A stretch of DNA of 64,000 bases from JAOEGB01 sp041262585 (GTDB lineage: Bacteria > Actinomycetota > Actinomycetes > Streptosporangiales > Streptosporangiaceae), in the NCBI RefSeq assembly GCF_041262585.1, contig NZ_JBGCBZ010000001.1:496001-560000 (forward strand), written 5' to 3'. The notes beneath the pieces are model-generated. The model was not told where the DNA came from, did not search any database, and saw only the letters and a program-made list of their open reading frames with translations. The position numbers were made by a program, and so were the translations under genes. Positions 25,736 to 34,511 of this stretch are shown here, piece by piece (the stretch's first letter is position 1; the number at the start of each line of letters is the position of its first letter).

Positions 25736-26656
25736 TCAGTTGGCCGGGCCGGCGATCCGCGCGAGCAGGCGGGCGAACTCCGGCGGCGGCGCCACGACCA
25801 GGCGGGTCTGCCCGTCGTGGGCGACCAGGTCGGCCTGGATGCGGGTCAGCCGGTCCCGGTGCCACCAGTAGACGTGCGGGCTCAGCCCCTCGTCCCGGCT
25901 GTCGAACTCCCGCTGGGCGAACATCCGCAGCCGCTCGATGGCCCGCACCACCCCGATGCCCGCCACGGGGTGCAGGGCGGCCATCCGGCGCTGCGGAAGC
26001 GCGACCAGCATGCCGTCCGGCGGCACGAGCATGTGATCGGAGAGCCGGCGCAGGTGCGCGGCAGCGCTCGGAGCCGTCAGCAGCGAGACGCCGGTCCCGC
26101 CGAGATCGAGCCGCGACACGACCGGCCGCTCGTCGGCCAGCGCGTTGTCCACCGCCACGTCGAGCGCCTCACCCGGAGGGATCGGCCAGCAGAAGGCCTC
26201 CTCCGGACGCACCGGCCGGGTGCCGATGGTCAGCACCTCGATCAGGTCGGCGCTCAGGTGGCGGCCGATGATCCGGGACGGGTCCGGGATCGCCGGGTCG
26301 TCGGCGGTGTGGATCCTCGTGCGCAACAGCGGCCGGATCGGCGTGAGGTTGCAGGCGTCGAACGGCTCGCCGGACACGGCATGGGCCAGGTGCTCGGAGA
26401 CCAGCATCGGCCAGTCCTCGCGGGAGCGGCGGCCCGCCTCCCGGCGGAGCCCGACGAGGTTGACCATCCGGCCGGACGTCTCCCCCGGCCCCGTCGAGCC
26501 CAGCGTCAGCGACGCGCCGTCAGGGGCGAAGTGGCAGGCGAACCCCATCGTCTCGGCGACGAGGGCGAGAAGCGAGTCGAGGTCGACATCCTCGATGGAC
26601 CTCGATGCGGGAGGACTGGGCTGCGTTCGGCCGAGCAGTCGCCGCAATAGTCGCAA
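25736..26656 (-). CDS. Conserved hypothetical protein (possibly DUF1444/YtpQ-like)
   Basis: A 306-residue soluble protein beginning MRLLRRLLGRTQPSPP, with a short basic start and no membrane segment. The central region (LTPIRPLLRTRIHTADDPAI, VEVLTIGTRPVRPEEAFCWP-like text and LDVAVDNALADERPVVSRLD) resembles the DUF1444 pattern, in which an early segment is followed by LVPLPQR-type strands (here MLVALPQRRMAALHPV). It ends VYWWHRDRLTRIQADLV. The similarity is weak and from memory, so no function is given. It is downstream of the LD-carboxypeptidase-like gene only in the sense that the latter ends 43 bases away in the opposite order; both are on the minus strand. Confidence 0.65.
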   Translation of the reverse strand: MRLLRRLLGRTQPSPPASRSIEDVDLDSLLALVAETMGFACHFAPDGASLTLGSTGPGETSGRMVNLVGLRREAGRRSREDWPMLVSEHLAHAVSGEPFDACNLTPIRPLLRTRIHTADDPAIPDPSRIIGRHLSADLIEVLTIGTRPVRPEEAFCWPIPPGEALDVAVDNALADERPVVSRLDLGGTGVSLLTAPSAAAHLRRLSDHMLVPPDGMLVALPQRRMAALHPVAGIGVVRAIERLRMFAQREFDSRDEGLSPHVYWWHRDRLTRIQADLVAHDGQTRLVVAPPPEFARLLARIAGPAN

Positions 26657-26698
26657 TGCACCATCCCTCCGCCTCTGCCCGGAGGTTCCAGGCGCGTT

Positions 26699-27661
26699 TC
26701 AGGCTGCCGTGTCCGGGTCGCGGAACAGGCCAGCTAGTGAATACGTTTCGGTATCAATCACCCCATGTGCCCCAAGCCACACACTGAACTGTGGTGTGCC
26801 GTGGCCGATGGGGAGGCCCGCGATGATCGGCACGCCCAGCGGCTCCAGCCGCTCCGCGAGCACCGGGAGCGGGTCGCCGCAGTCCACCCAGGAGCCCAGG
26901 GCGAAGCCTGCCGCGCCGTCGAAGCAGCCCGCCTGGAGGAGTTGCGTCAGCATCCGGTCGATCCGGTACGGCGCCTCGTCCACGTCCTCCAGCAGCACGA
27001 TCCGGCCTTCGGCGCGGAGGGCGTGCGGCGTGCCGCAGAGTGCGGCCAGCATGGTCAGGTTGCCCCCAGTGACAGGCCCCTCGGCCCTCCCCGAAGCGAT
27101 CACCCGGTCGCCCGTGACCGCCCCGGCGGCCGCGCCGGCGAACAGGCTGTCCCGCAGATGTCTGAAGGTCCGGGGTTCGGGTCCTCCGGGATCGCTGATC
27201 GTGGCGCACGCCGGCATCGGCCCGAACAGCGTCGGCAGGCCGAGCCTCCGGGCGAAGGCGAGGTGCAGCGCGGTGATGTCGCTGGAGCCGAGGAGGATCT
27301 TGGGCCCGGCCGCCGCCATCGCGTCCCAATCGAGCAGGTCCAGCAGCCGCGTGGCCCCGTAGCCACCCCGGGCGCAGATCACGGCCGCTACCCGGGGGTC
27401 GCACCACACCTCCTGGAGACCGGCGGCCCGGGCCGAGTCGGTCCCCGCGAGGTAGCCGTCCCGGTCCGTCAGCCCGGCTCCGAACACCACGTCGAGGCCC
27501 AGCCCGGTGAGGACCTCGGCGCCGCGGGTGAGCCGTACGGGATCGACGGGACCGGAGGGGGCCACGAGCGCGACGGTGTCCCCCGGCCGGAGACGCTGTG
27601 GAGGGCCGTCCACCGTTATCGAGGCGTCATCCCCCAGGGCCCCCGAGATGCGTTCGTTCAC
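26699..27661 (-). CDS. LD-carboxypeptidase / MccF-like S66 family peptidase
   Basis: About 320 residues, cytoplasmic. It opens LRPGDTVALVAPSGPVDP, the S66 start, has VICARGGYGATRLLDLLDWD, the nucleophile Ser in LLGSSDITALHLAF (about residue 127), the Glu in LLEDVDEAPYRIDRML and the His in GLPIGHGTPQFSVWLGA. These are the Ser-Glu-His residues of murein tetrapeptide LD-carboxypeptidases and microcin C7 self-immunity MccF. Peptidoglycan turnover is the default role; detoxification of peptide-nucleotide compounds is possible. GTG 27661 lies 31 bases from the divergent sulfotransferase ATG. An upstream ATG at 28036 would overlap that gene and is rejected. Confidence 0.87.
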   Translation of the reverse strand: MNERISGALGDDASITVDGPPQRLRPGDTVALVAPSGPVDPVRLTRGAEVLTGLGLDVVFGAGLTDRDGYLAGTDSARAAGLQEVWCDPRVAAVICARGGYGATRLLDLLDWDAMAAAGPKILLGSSDITALHLAFARRLGLPTLFGPMPACATISDPGGPEPRTFRHLRDSLFAGAAAGAVTGDRVIASGRAEGPVTGGNLTMLAALCGTPHALRAEGRIVLLEDVDEAPYRIDRMLTQLLQAGCFDGAAGFALGSWVDCGDPLPVLAERLEPLGVPIIAGLPIGHGTPQFSVWLGAHGVIDTETYSLAGLFRDPDTAA

Positions 27662-27692
27662 CCCCCAAAGGGTGTCAGACTTAGCCGTACCT

Positions 27693-28571
27693 ATGCGACC
27701 TCCGACGCACATTCTCGTGGTCAACGGCGTGAAGGTCCGCCAGCCGGTGTTCGTGATGGGCGCACCGCACTCCGGCGCGGACCTCCTGGGCCGTGCCCTC
27801 AAGCGCTCCCCCGGGTTCCACGTGACGATGGGCCGGGCCCCCGTGGCCCGGGTCGTGTACGCCTTCGCCAGGAGGCCGTCGATCGCGCGCAGCGGCGGCG
27901 CGCCGAGCGTGATCCGCGATGTGCTGGCCGAGGCGTGGCAGGTCGTCCCCGGAGCCTGCGCGGAGTGCACCGCGACCTGCCGGGAGGCGGGCGGGATCGT
28001 CGGATCCGGCCCCTGCGTGGGCGCCGGGACGCTCACCCGGTTCGGCGACGCCAGCCCCGACCTGCTCTACAGCGCCCCCGTGCTGCTGCGGGCCTTCCCC
28101 GACGCCCGGCTGATCCAGATCATCAGGGACGGGCGGGACGTGGTCGCCGACATGCTGGCCGACCCGAACTGCATGGCCTGGTTCAAGCCGCACATGCTGA
28201 GCGAGGACGCCGAGTTCCCCAACCCGTTCCTCGGCGTGAACTCGGCCGACCACCGGGGCCGCTGGAAGGACATGGCCCCCGCCGGGAAGTGCGCCCTGCG
28301 CTGGCGCGGCGCCGTACGGCTCAGCGCGGCGCTCCGCCGGGAGTTGCCGGCCGAGCAGTTGCTGACGCTGCGCTACGAGGACATGCTGGCCGCGCCCGGC
28401 GAGGCGATCGACGCCGTGTCGTCCTTCCTGGAGACCAAGATCTCCACCATCGCGTTGTACGGCACGGCCGTCCCGAAGCCGGGCGGCTGGCGCAAGCGGC
28501 TGGCCCCAGCCGACGCCGAGCTCGTGGAGAAGGTCGGGCGCGACGAGCTCAGCCGTCTCGGCTACCGGTGA
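27693..28571 (+). CDS. Sulfotransferase family protein
   Basis: A 292-residue PAPS-dependent sulfotransferase-type protein. The 5'-phosphosulfate loop is FVMGAPHSGADLLGRALKRS near residue 22 and the 3'-phosphate motif is ARLIQIIRDGRDVVADML near residue 140. A conserved LRYEDMLAAPGEAID segment follows. A Cys-rich insert (CAECTATCREAGGIVGSGPC, about residues 90-109) is unusual and might bind a metal. ATG 27693 begins MRPPTHILVVNG; it is divergent from the LD-carboxypeptidase. The 3' end overlaps the convergent ABC exporter by 23 bases. The acceptor molecule is unknown. Confidence 0.85.
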   Translation: MRPPTHILVVNGVKVRQPVFVMGAPHSGADLLGRALKRSPGFHVTMGRAPVARVVYAFARRPSIARSGGAPSVIRDVLAEAWQVVPGACAECTATCREAGGIVGSGPCVGAGTLTRFGDASPDLLYSAPVLLRAFPDARLIQIIRDGRDVVADMLADPNCMAWFKPHMLSEDAEFPNPFLGVNSADHRGRWKDMAPAGKCALRWRGAVRLSAALRRELPAEQLLTLRYEDMLAAPGEAIDAVSSFLETKISTIALYGTAVPKPGGWRKRLAPADAELVEKVGRDELSRLGYR

Positions 28572-30468
28572 GCTCCGGGCTGACAGTGACATCCGGGCTG
28601 CCGGCGGTGAACTGGGTCCGGTAGAGCTCGGCGTAGGCGCCGCTCCGCTGGAGCAGCTCCTCGTGCCGGCCGCGCTCCACGACCCGCCCGTCGTCGATCA
28701 CCAGGATCGTGTCGGCCTCGCGGATGGTGGACAGCCGGTGGGCGATCACCAGCGAGGTCCGCCCGCGCAGGGCGGTCTTCAGCGCCTGCTGCACCGCGGC
28801 CTCGGACTCGGAGTCGAGGTGGGCCGTGGCCTCGTCGAGCACCACGACCCGCGGCGCCTTCAGCAGCAGCCGCGCCAGCGCGATCCGCTGCTTCTCGCCT
28901 CCCGACAGCCGGTAGCCGCGGTCGCCCACCACCGTCTCGAGCCCCTCGGGCAGGTTCTTGACCAGGTCGGCGATCTGGGCCGCGCGCAGCGCCTCCCAGA
29001 CCTCCTCGTCGCTCGCCTCCGGCCGGGCGTAGCGCAGGTTGGCGCCGATCGTGTCGTGGAAGAGGTGGGCGTCCTGCATGACCACGCCCACGGTGTCCCT
29101 GATGCTCGCGAGGGCGGCGTCGCGGACGTCCGTGCCGTTGATGCGGACGGCCCCCTCGTTGATGTCGTAGAGGCGGGACACGAGCGAGGTGATGGTGGTC
29201 TTGCCGGCCCCGGAGTGCCCGACCAGGGCGACCATCTCCCCCGGCCGCGCGGTGAAGGTCACGCCCTTGAGGACCTCCTGCGAGGGCCCGGTGTCCGGCC
29301 GGGCCACCGACTCCAGTGAGGCGAGGGACACCTCGGACGCCGCCGGGTAGTGGAAGCGCACGTCGTCGAACTCGATCGTCACGGGGCCGCCGGGGATCGG
29401 CCCGGCGCCGGGCCGCTCGGCGACCATCGGCTTGAGGTCGAGCACCTCGAAGACGCGGTCGAAGCTCACGAGGGCGGTCATCACGTCCACGTGGACGTTG
29501 GACAGGCTGGTCAGCGGGCCGTACAGGCGCATGAGCAGCGACGAGAGGGCCACCAGCGTGCCGAGCGCGAAGGCGCCGGACACGGCCAGCGCGCCGCCGA
29601 AGCCGTAGACGAGCGCGGTCGCCAGCGCGGCGACCAGGGCCAGCGCGATCCGGAAGACCGCGCCGTACATCGCGACCGTGACGCCGACGTCGCGCACCCG
29701 CCCGGCCCGCTCCCCGAAGTGGACGGCCTCGTCCTCGGGCCTGCCGTACAGCTTGGCGACCATGGCCCCGGCTACGTTGAAGCGCTCGGTCATCACCGAG
29801 CTCATCTCGGCGTCGAGCTGCATCTGCTCGCGGGTGAGCGCGGACATGCGGCGCCCCACCCACTTCGCCGGGAAGATAAAGATCGGCAGCAGGACCAGCG
29901 CGACGAGCGTGATCTGCCACGACAGCACGAGCATGGCCACGAGCACCATGACCAGGCTCACCACGTTGGAGACCACCGAGGACAGCGTGCTCGTGAGGGC
30001 GCGCTGCGCCCCGATGACGTCGCTGTTGAGCCGGGAGACCAGCGCGCCCGTCTGCGCCCGCATGAAGAAGGCGACCGGCATGCGCTGGACGTGGTCGAAC
30101 ACCTCGGTGCGCAGGTTGTAGATCAGCCCCTCGCCGATCCGCGTGGAGAACCAGCGCTGCACCAGCCCGAGCCCGGCGTCGACGAGGGCCAGGCCGCCGA
30201 TCGCGAGGGCCAGCCACAGCACCACGTCGGTCCGCCTCGGGATGATGCCGTCGTTGATGATGGCCCTGATCAGCAGCGGGTTGGCGATCACGATGACCGC
30301 GTCGACCACGACCAGCGCGAGGAAACCCGCGATCTGCTTCTTGAACGGCCGGGCGTATCCAGCGATGCGCCGCACCGTCCCCGGCGCGATCCGCTCCTTC
30401 GTCACAGAGCTGTCACGCCGGAGAGACCGCATCACTTGAGGCCCGTAGCCCCCGCCCATCATCGTCAT
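28549..30468 (-). CDS. ABC exporter, fused membrane and ATPase domains
   Basis: A half-transporter of about 640 residues that would act as a homo- or heterodimer. The membrane domain (about residues 35-340, six helices) begins FKKQIAGFLALVVVDAVIVI. The ATPase domain has Walker A LVGHSGAGKTTITSLV, the Q-loop VVMQDAHLFHDTI, signature LSGGEKQRIALARLLL, Walker B RVVVLDEATAHLD and H-loop IAHRLSTI. The family includes MsbA-type lipid and multidrug exporters. Start ATG 30468 follows GGGAGG with a rather long spacer; ATG 30498 is the alternative. The substrate is unknown. Confidence 0.92.
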   Translation of the reverse strand: MTMMGGGYGPQVMRSLRRDSSVTKERIAPGTVRRIAGYARPFKKQIAGFLALVVVDAVIVIANPLLIRAIINDGIIPRRTDVVLWLALAIGGLALVDAGLGLVQRWFSTRIGEGLIYNLRTEVFDHVQRMPVAFFMRAQTGALVSRLNSDVIGAQRALTSTLSSVVSNVVSLVMVLVAMLVLSWQITLVALVLLPIFIFPAKWVGRRMSALTREQMQLDAEMSSVMTERFNVAGAMVAKLYGRPEDEAVHFGERAGRVRDVGVTVAMYGAVFRIALALVAALATALVYGFGGALAVSGAFALGTLVALSSLLMRLYGPLTSLSNVHVDVMTALVSFDRVFEVLDLKPMVAERPGAGPIPGGPVTIEFDDVRFHYPAASEVSLASLESVARPDTGPSQEVLKGVTFTARPGEMVALVGHSGAGKTTITSLVSRLYDINEGAVRINGTDVRDAALASIRDTVGVVMQDAHLFHDTIGANLRYARPEASDEEVWEALRAAQIADLVKNLPEGLETVVGDRGYRLSGGEKQRIALARLLLKAPRVVVLDEATAHLDSESEAAVQQALKTALRGRTSLVIAHRLSTIREADTILVIDDGRVVERGRHEELLQRSGAYAELYRTQFTAGSPDVTVSPELTGSRDG

Positions 30469-30528
30469 ATACCGCTCATCCTCCCGCCTGTGAAGCATCG
30501 GGAGGACATCCCCGATTCCTCCTGAGCC

Positions 30529-31383
30529 TCAGCTGGAAGCGAACAGCGTCCGCAGCCGCACCGCCTGCTCGGCGCGCTCGGCGGCGGCCTGCTCCTCCAG
30601 CGTCCTCGTGGCCGCCCCCTGGAGCAGCCGCTTGGTCGCGGCCGCCGCGTTCCGGTCGGTGCCGAGCAACGCGGCCGCCAGGTCCGCCACGGCCTGGGCC
30701 AGCTCGCCCGGCGGCACCGCGATCTCGGCCAGGCCGAGCTGGAGCGCTTCGGCCGCGCCCACGGTGCGCGCGGTCAGGCAGATCTCGATCGCCCGGGGAA
30801 CCCCCACGAGTTCCACGAGCGGCTTGGTGCCCGTCAGGTCCGGAACCAGCCCGAGGGCGGGCTCCTTCATGCAGAACTTGACGTCGTCGCCGACGACACG
30901 GAGATCACACGCGAGTGCCAGCTGGAACCCCGCGCCGATCGCGTGGCCCTGGACCGCGGCGATCGACACGATGTCGGGCCGGCGCAGCCACAGGAAGCCC
31001 CGCTGGGCCTCGGCGATCGACCTCTCCAGAGCCGTGTCGTCGAGCCCGGCGTAGCTCGCGAACGAGCCCTGCCCGGGGATTCCGTCGGCTGTGAACATGC
31101 GGAGGTCGATGCCCGCTGAGAAGGACGGCCCCTCACCTCGGATCACGACCACTCGTACCTGGTCCGGCAGGTTTTCCCCGATCCGGGCCAGTGCCGACCA
31201 GGTGGCGAACGTCTGAGCGTTCCGCCGGTCCGGCCGGTCCAGAGTGATTGTCGCGATCTCGCCGCCCACCTCGAAGCGCAGCCCGATCTCGGCCAGTTCG
31301 GCCGCTGAGATCGTCTCCGTGTCCGAGGGGTCGCTCACCGCCTGGGCTTGCTTCCCACTCCCCCCAAATGCCGCTTCCGCCAT
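30529..31383 (-). CDS. Enoyl-CoA hydratase/isomerase family protein
   Basis: A 284-residue crotonase-fold protein. The oxyanion-hole segments are FSAGIDLRMF and AAVQGHAIGAGFQLALACDL, followed by FCMKEPALGLVPDLTGTKPL. The usual catalytic Glu at the second position is present in the KEPALGLVPD stretch. The roughly 30-residue N-terminal extension is not part of the core; ATG 31383 has GGAG six bases upstream, and GTG 31335 is a shorter alternative. It may act in fatty acid beta-oxidation. It lies downstream of the small HTH gene, on the same strand. Confidence 0.88.
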   Translation of the reverse strand: MAEAAFGGSGKQAQAVSDPSDTETISAAELAEIGLRFEVGGEIATITLDRPDRRNAQTFATWSALARIGENLPDQVRVVVIRGEGPSFSAGIDLRMFTADGIPGQGSFASYAGLDDTALERSIAEAQRGFLWLRRPDIVSIAAVQGHAIGAGFQLALACDLRVVGDDVKFCMKEPALGLVPDLTGTKPLVELVGVPRAIEICLTARTVGAAEALQLGLAEIAVPPGELAQAVADLAAALLGTDRNAAAATKRLLQGAATRTLEEQAAAERAEQAVRLRTLFASS

Positions 31384-31581
31384 CGCCTGCTCCTGCGTCC
31401 GGTCGAGGTCGCGTCGCCTCGCACGGCCGGTCCGGTGCGGCGTCCCGTCCGTGCACGACTCGCGATCCCCATTTGTCCTGCGGTCGCGCCCGAGCCTACC
31501 GAACGATATTCGGATGGGCCGGACGCGACCGCTCCGTCCACGGGAACGAGCGGCTGCGGTCGCGCGTTGTGAGGCGGATCT

Positions 31582-31797
31582 CTAGCGCTTGGACTTGCCC
31601 CGGGTCGCCCCGCCGCGCCCGCGCAGAGTCACGCCGGACTCGCTGAGGATGCGGTGGATGAACCCGTATGACCGGCCGGTGGAAGCCGCTAGGGCGCGGA
31701 TGCTCTCACCCGCGGAATAGCGCTTCTTGAGATCGCTGGCCAGTTTTTCACGGTCGGCCCCGGTCACCCGGGTGCCCTTCTTCAGAGTCTCGGCCAC
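31582..31797 (-). CDS. Small helix-turn-helix protein
   Basis: A 71-residue basic protein: VAETLKKGTRVTGADREKLA then SDLKKRYSAGESIRALAAST-GRSYGFIHRILSESGVTLRG-type text. The HTH core is IRALAASTGRSYGFIHRIL and the tail is rich in Gly, Arg and Lys (GRGGATRGKSKR). GTG 31797 is preceded by a strong AGGAGGT. This short gene is a familiar conserved actinomycete DNA-binding protein of unknown target. A homeodomain/resolvase-type HTH of this size may act as a nucleoid-associated or regulatory protein. It lies between the ABC-F and enoyl-CoA hydratase genes, all on the minus strand. Confidence 0.85.
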   Translation of the reverse strand: MAETLKKGTRVTGADREKLASDLKKRYSAGESIRALAASTGRSYGFIHRILSESGVTLRGRGGATRGKSKR

Positions 31798-31911
31798 GAG
31801 TACCTCCTGTAGTGCCAGACTTCCGCAGCGTTACTTACGCCATGATCAGTCATTTCGGCTGGATCGGCTACCTACTCCGCGGGAAAAGATCCCTACCCGC
31901 TCAAATTAAGA

Positions 31912-33510
31912 TCAGGCGAGTGCCACAAGATCGGAAAATTCGTCGCTCCAGGCGTCCTCGACTCCGTCTGGCAACAAGATGACCCTATCGGGCCGTAGCG
32001 CCTCAACCGCGCCCTCATCATGAGTGACCAGCACAATCGCGCCCGTATAGGAGCTGAGCGCGGACAGGACCTGGTCCCGGGAGGCCGGATCCAGGTTGTT
32101 CGTGGGCTCGTCGAGCAGGAGCACGTTGGCGCTCGACAGGACCAGCGTCGCGAGGGCCAGCCGGGTCTTCTCGCCTCCTGAGAGCACCCCGGCGGGCTTG
32201 TCCACGTCGTCTCCGGTGAACAGGAACGACCCGAGGACCTTGCGCAGGTCGACGTCCGCCAGATCGGGACCCGCCGAGCGCATGTTCTCCAGCACCGTGC
32301 GGTCCGGGTCGAGCGTCTCGTGCTCCTGCGCGTAGTAGCCGAGCTTCAGCCCGTGACCGGGCCTGACCTCGCCCGTGTCGGGCGTCTCCAGGCCACCGAG
32401 GAGACGCAGAAGCGTGGTCTTGCCCGCGCCGTTGAGACCCAGGATGACCACCCGCGAGCCGCGGTCCACGGCCGCGTCGACGTCGGTGAAGACCTCCAGC
32501 GAGCCGTACGACTTGGACAGGCCCTGCGCCGTCAGGGGGGTCCGCCCGCAGGGGGCGGGGTCGGGGAACCGGAGCTTGGCCACCCTGTCGGAGCGCCGCT
32601 CGCCCTCCACGCCCGCGAGCATGCGCTTGGCCCGGCGCTCCATGTCCTGCGCGGCCTTGGCCTTCGTGGCCTTGGCGCGCATGCGATCGGCCTGCGAGAG
32701 CAGCACGGACGCCTGCTTCTCCGCGTTGGCCCGCTCGCGCTTGCGGCGCTTCTCGTCGGTCTCCCGCTGGGCCAGGTAGGCCTTCCAGCCGACATTGTAG
32801 GTGTCGATCACGCACCGGTTCGCGTCGAGGTGCAGAACGCGGTTTACCGTCGCATCAAGAAGGTTGACGTCATGGCTGATGATCACCAAGCCGCCTTGGT
32901 GGGATCGCAAAAAATCACGAAGCCACCCGATTGAGTCCGCATCTAGGTGGTTTGTCGGCTCGTCAAGCAGGAGAGTCTCCGCCCCGCTGAACAGAATCCG
33001 GGCCAGCTCGACCCGGCGGCGCTGGCCTCCGGAGAGGGTCTGGAGCTGCTGTCCGAGCACCCGGTCGGGCAGCCCGAGGCTCGACGCGATCGACGCGGCC
33101 TCCGCCTCCGCCGCGTAGCCGCCGAGGACGTGCAGGCGGTCTTCCAGCCGCCCATAGGCCCGCACGGCCTTGTCCCGGACCCGGGGGTCGTCGGCGGCCA
33201 TGCCGAGCTCGGCCTCGCGGAGCTCGCGGAGCACCTCGTCGAGCCCGCGCGCGGACAGGATGCGATCGCGGGCGAGCACGCTCATGTCGCCGGTGCGCGG
33301 ATCCTGCGGCAGGTAGCCGACGCTGCCGGTGATCGTCACCGTGCCGCCGGCGGGGATCCCCTCACCGGCGAGGACCTTGGTCAGCGTGGTCTTGCCCGCG
33401 CCGTTACGGCCGACCAGGCCGATCTTGTCACCCGGGTTGACCCGGAACGAGGCGCTCTCGATGAGCAGCCGGGATCCGGCGCGCAGTTCGACGTCAGTAG
33501 CTATGATCAT
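31912..33510 (-). CDS. ABC-F family ribosome-associated ATPase
   Basis: A 532-residue soluble protein with two ATPase domains and no membrane segment. Domain 1 has GLVGRNGAGKTTLTKVL, signature LSGGQRRRVELARIL and LLDEPTNHLD; a charged linker follows (KRRKRERANAEKQASVLLSQ onwards, about residues 245-300); domain 2 has ILGLNGAGKTTLLRLLGG, LSGGEKTRLALATL and LLDEPTNNLD. ABC-F proteins bind the ribosomal E site and either regulate translation or protect from antibiotics. The linker is of the length expected for ribosome contact. ATG 33510 follows a leader with a tiny open frame and possible hairpins. The acVLRF1 gene lies 186 bases upstream on the same strand. Confidence 0.93.
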   Translation of the reverse strand: MIIATDVELRAGSRLLIESASFRVNPGDKIGLVGRNGAGKTTLTKVLAGEGIPAGGTVTITGSVGYLPQDPRTGDMSVLARDRILSARGLDEVLRELREAELGMAADDPRVRDKAVRAYGRLEDRLHVLGGYAAEAEAASIASSLGLPDRVLGQQLQTLSGGQRRRVELARILFSGAETLLLDEPTNHLDADSIGWLRDFLRSHQGGLVIISHDVNLLDATVNRVLHLDANRCVIDTYNVGWKAYLAQRETDEKRRKRERANAEKQASVLLSQADRMRAKATKAKAAQDMERRAKRMLAGVEGERRSDRVAKLRFPDPAPCGRTPLTAQGLSKSYGSLEVFTDVDAAVDRGSRVVILGLNGAGKTTLLRLLGGLETPDTGEVRPGHGLKLGYYAQEHETLDPDRTVLENMRSAGPDLADVDLRKVLGSFLFTGDDVDKPAGVLSGGEKTRLALATLVLSSANVLLLDEPTNNLDPASRDQVLSALSSYTGAIVLVTHDEGAVEALRPDRVILLPDGVEDAWSDEFSDLVALA

Positions 33511-33595
33511 GATAAAGGAGACACTCCCGGGAAGTGGTGGAGGACAGGATCGGCGGGGAGTCGATCAGTCGGGAGTGCGCATACCCGTCATTGTA
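33511..33595 (-). promoter_or_regulatory. Leader of the ABC-F gene with -10 element and mini-ORF
   Basis: Reading the minus strand: TACAAT (33595-33590) as a -10 element, then a five-codon frame ATGCGCACTCCCGACTGA (33582-33565, MRTPD-stop), then GGGAGTGTCTCC just before ATG 33510. GGAG and CTCC can pair locally (loop TGT), and ACTCCC in the mini-ORF can alternatively pair with GGGAGT. This resembles a short attenuator but is inference only. Confidence 0.3.
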
Positions 33596-33696
33596 GGGCC
33601 ACGACAGGCCCCCCGATCTGGACCGCTCACCTGTCGGCGGTCCGCGTCACGTCCGAGGGTCTCCGCGGCGCGTCGCGGGATCCGGGCCGGCGGAGA

Positions 33697-34371
33697 TCAT
33701 TCGCCCGGGTCGATGACGCGGATCCGGACCGCGCGGAATTTCGCGGAAGCGCCTTCCAGCACGGCCAGCCGGGGATCGGGGACCGTCAGGAAGGGATCCG
33801 CCTCCAGCGCGAACAGCGGGGCGAGGCGCCTGTCCTCGCGCAACTCGTCGATCGCGCGCCTGTCGCCTCCCAAGACGACCGCGTCCAGTTCGGCCGCGCG
33901 GGGCGCAAGCACCCGGGCGGCCACGTCGGCGGCCGCGCGCATCGCCTCCGACGACTGCTTCTCCCTGCGCCTGGCGAACCGCTGCTGCGACCAGCCGCCC
34001 GCCGCGCTGCGCCCGTGGACCAGCCGCGACCCGACCTTGGACACCACCAGCCGCTCCCCCTCGAACACCCCGGCCGCGTAGCCGCCGAGCCGTACGAGAA
34101 GGACCCCGATCCGGCGGCTCCGGCACGCATGGGCCACCAGGGCCGGCAAGGGGGCCGTATCGCCGCCAGAGACCAGGGGCGGGAAGGGCACGTGGCATTC
34201 GGCGACCGCGCCGTCGGCGGCGGCCAGCCGTACGACTTGGGGGGCCGCTCCGGGGGTCGCCGTCGCCTCGACGGCGCCGTGCCGTTCGGCGAACCCGCGC
34301 GTCCACCCCGAGAGCCGCTCGGGGGACACCGCCACCCATCTACCGCCGCCCGCCGCCGGCCGCACCGTCAT
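33697..34371 (-). CDS. acVLRF1-type peptidyl-tRNA hydrolase (Vms1-like release factor)
   Basis: A 224-residue protein. After an N-terminal segment (VAVSPERLSGWTRGFAERHG) the central region IGVLLVRLGGYAAGVFEGER then LVVSKVGSRLVHGRSAAGG leads into GGWSQQRFARRREKQSSEAM. The GG-x-S-Q-x-R-F pattern with a conserved Gln is the hallmark of VLRF1 proteins, which cleave peptidyl-tRNA on stalled large subunits; acVLRF1 is the actinobacterial branch. The Gln near residue 130 would replace the GGQ of class-1 release factors. It lies upstream of the ABC-F gene on the same strand, fitting a joint translation-rescue role. Confidence 0.8.
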   Translation of the reverse strand: MTVRPAAGGGRWVAVSPERLSGWTRGFAERHGAVEATATPGAAPQVVRLAAADGAVAECHVPFPPLVSGGDTAPLPALVAHACRSRRIGVLLVRLGGYAAGVFEGERLVVSKVGSRLVHGRSAAGGWSQQRFARRREKQSSEAMRAAADVAARVLAPRAAELDAVVLGGDRRAIDELREDRRLAPLFALEADPFLTVPDPRLAVLEGASAKFRAVRIRVIDPGE

Positions 34372-34511
34372 GGCAGGTCAGATTACCTCGGCTCGCCTCG
34401 ACGGCGGCCCGCGCCGGCTCTCCGGGATCCATGCTCAACATATGGGGAAATGTCGGTGAATTTCGGTCTGCTTGGCCGGTATGCCGGGTGGGAAGGGCCC
34501 ACAATTCAATC

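Noticed and set aside
31499..31513. CCGAA-CGATA-TTCGG dyad upstream of the enoyl-CoA hydratase
   Set aside because: A perfect 5-bp-arm dyad, but too short and isolated to call an operator with confidence.
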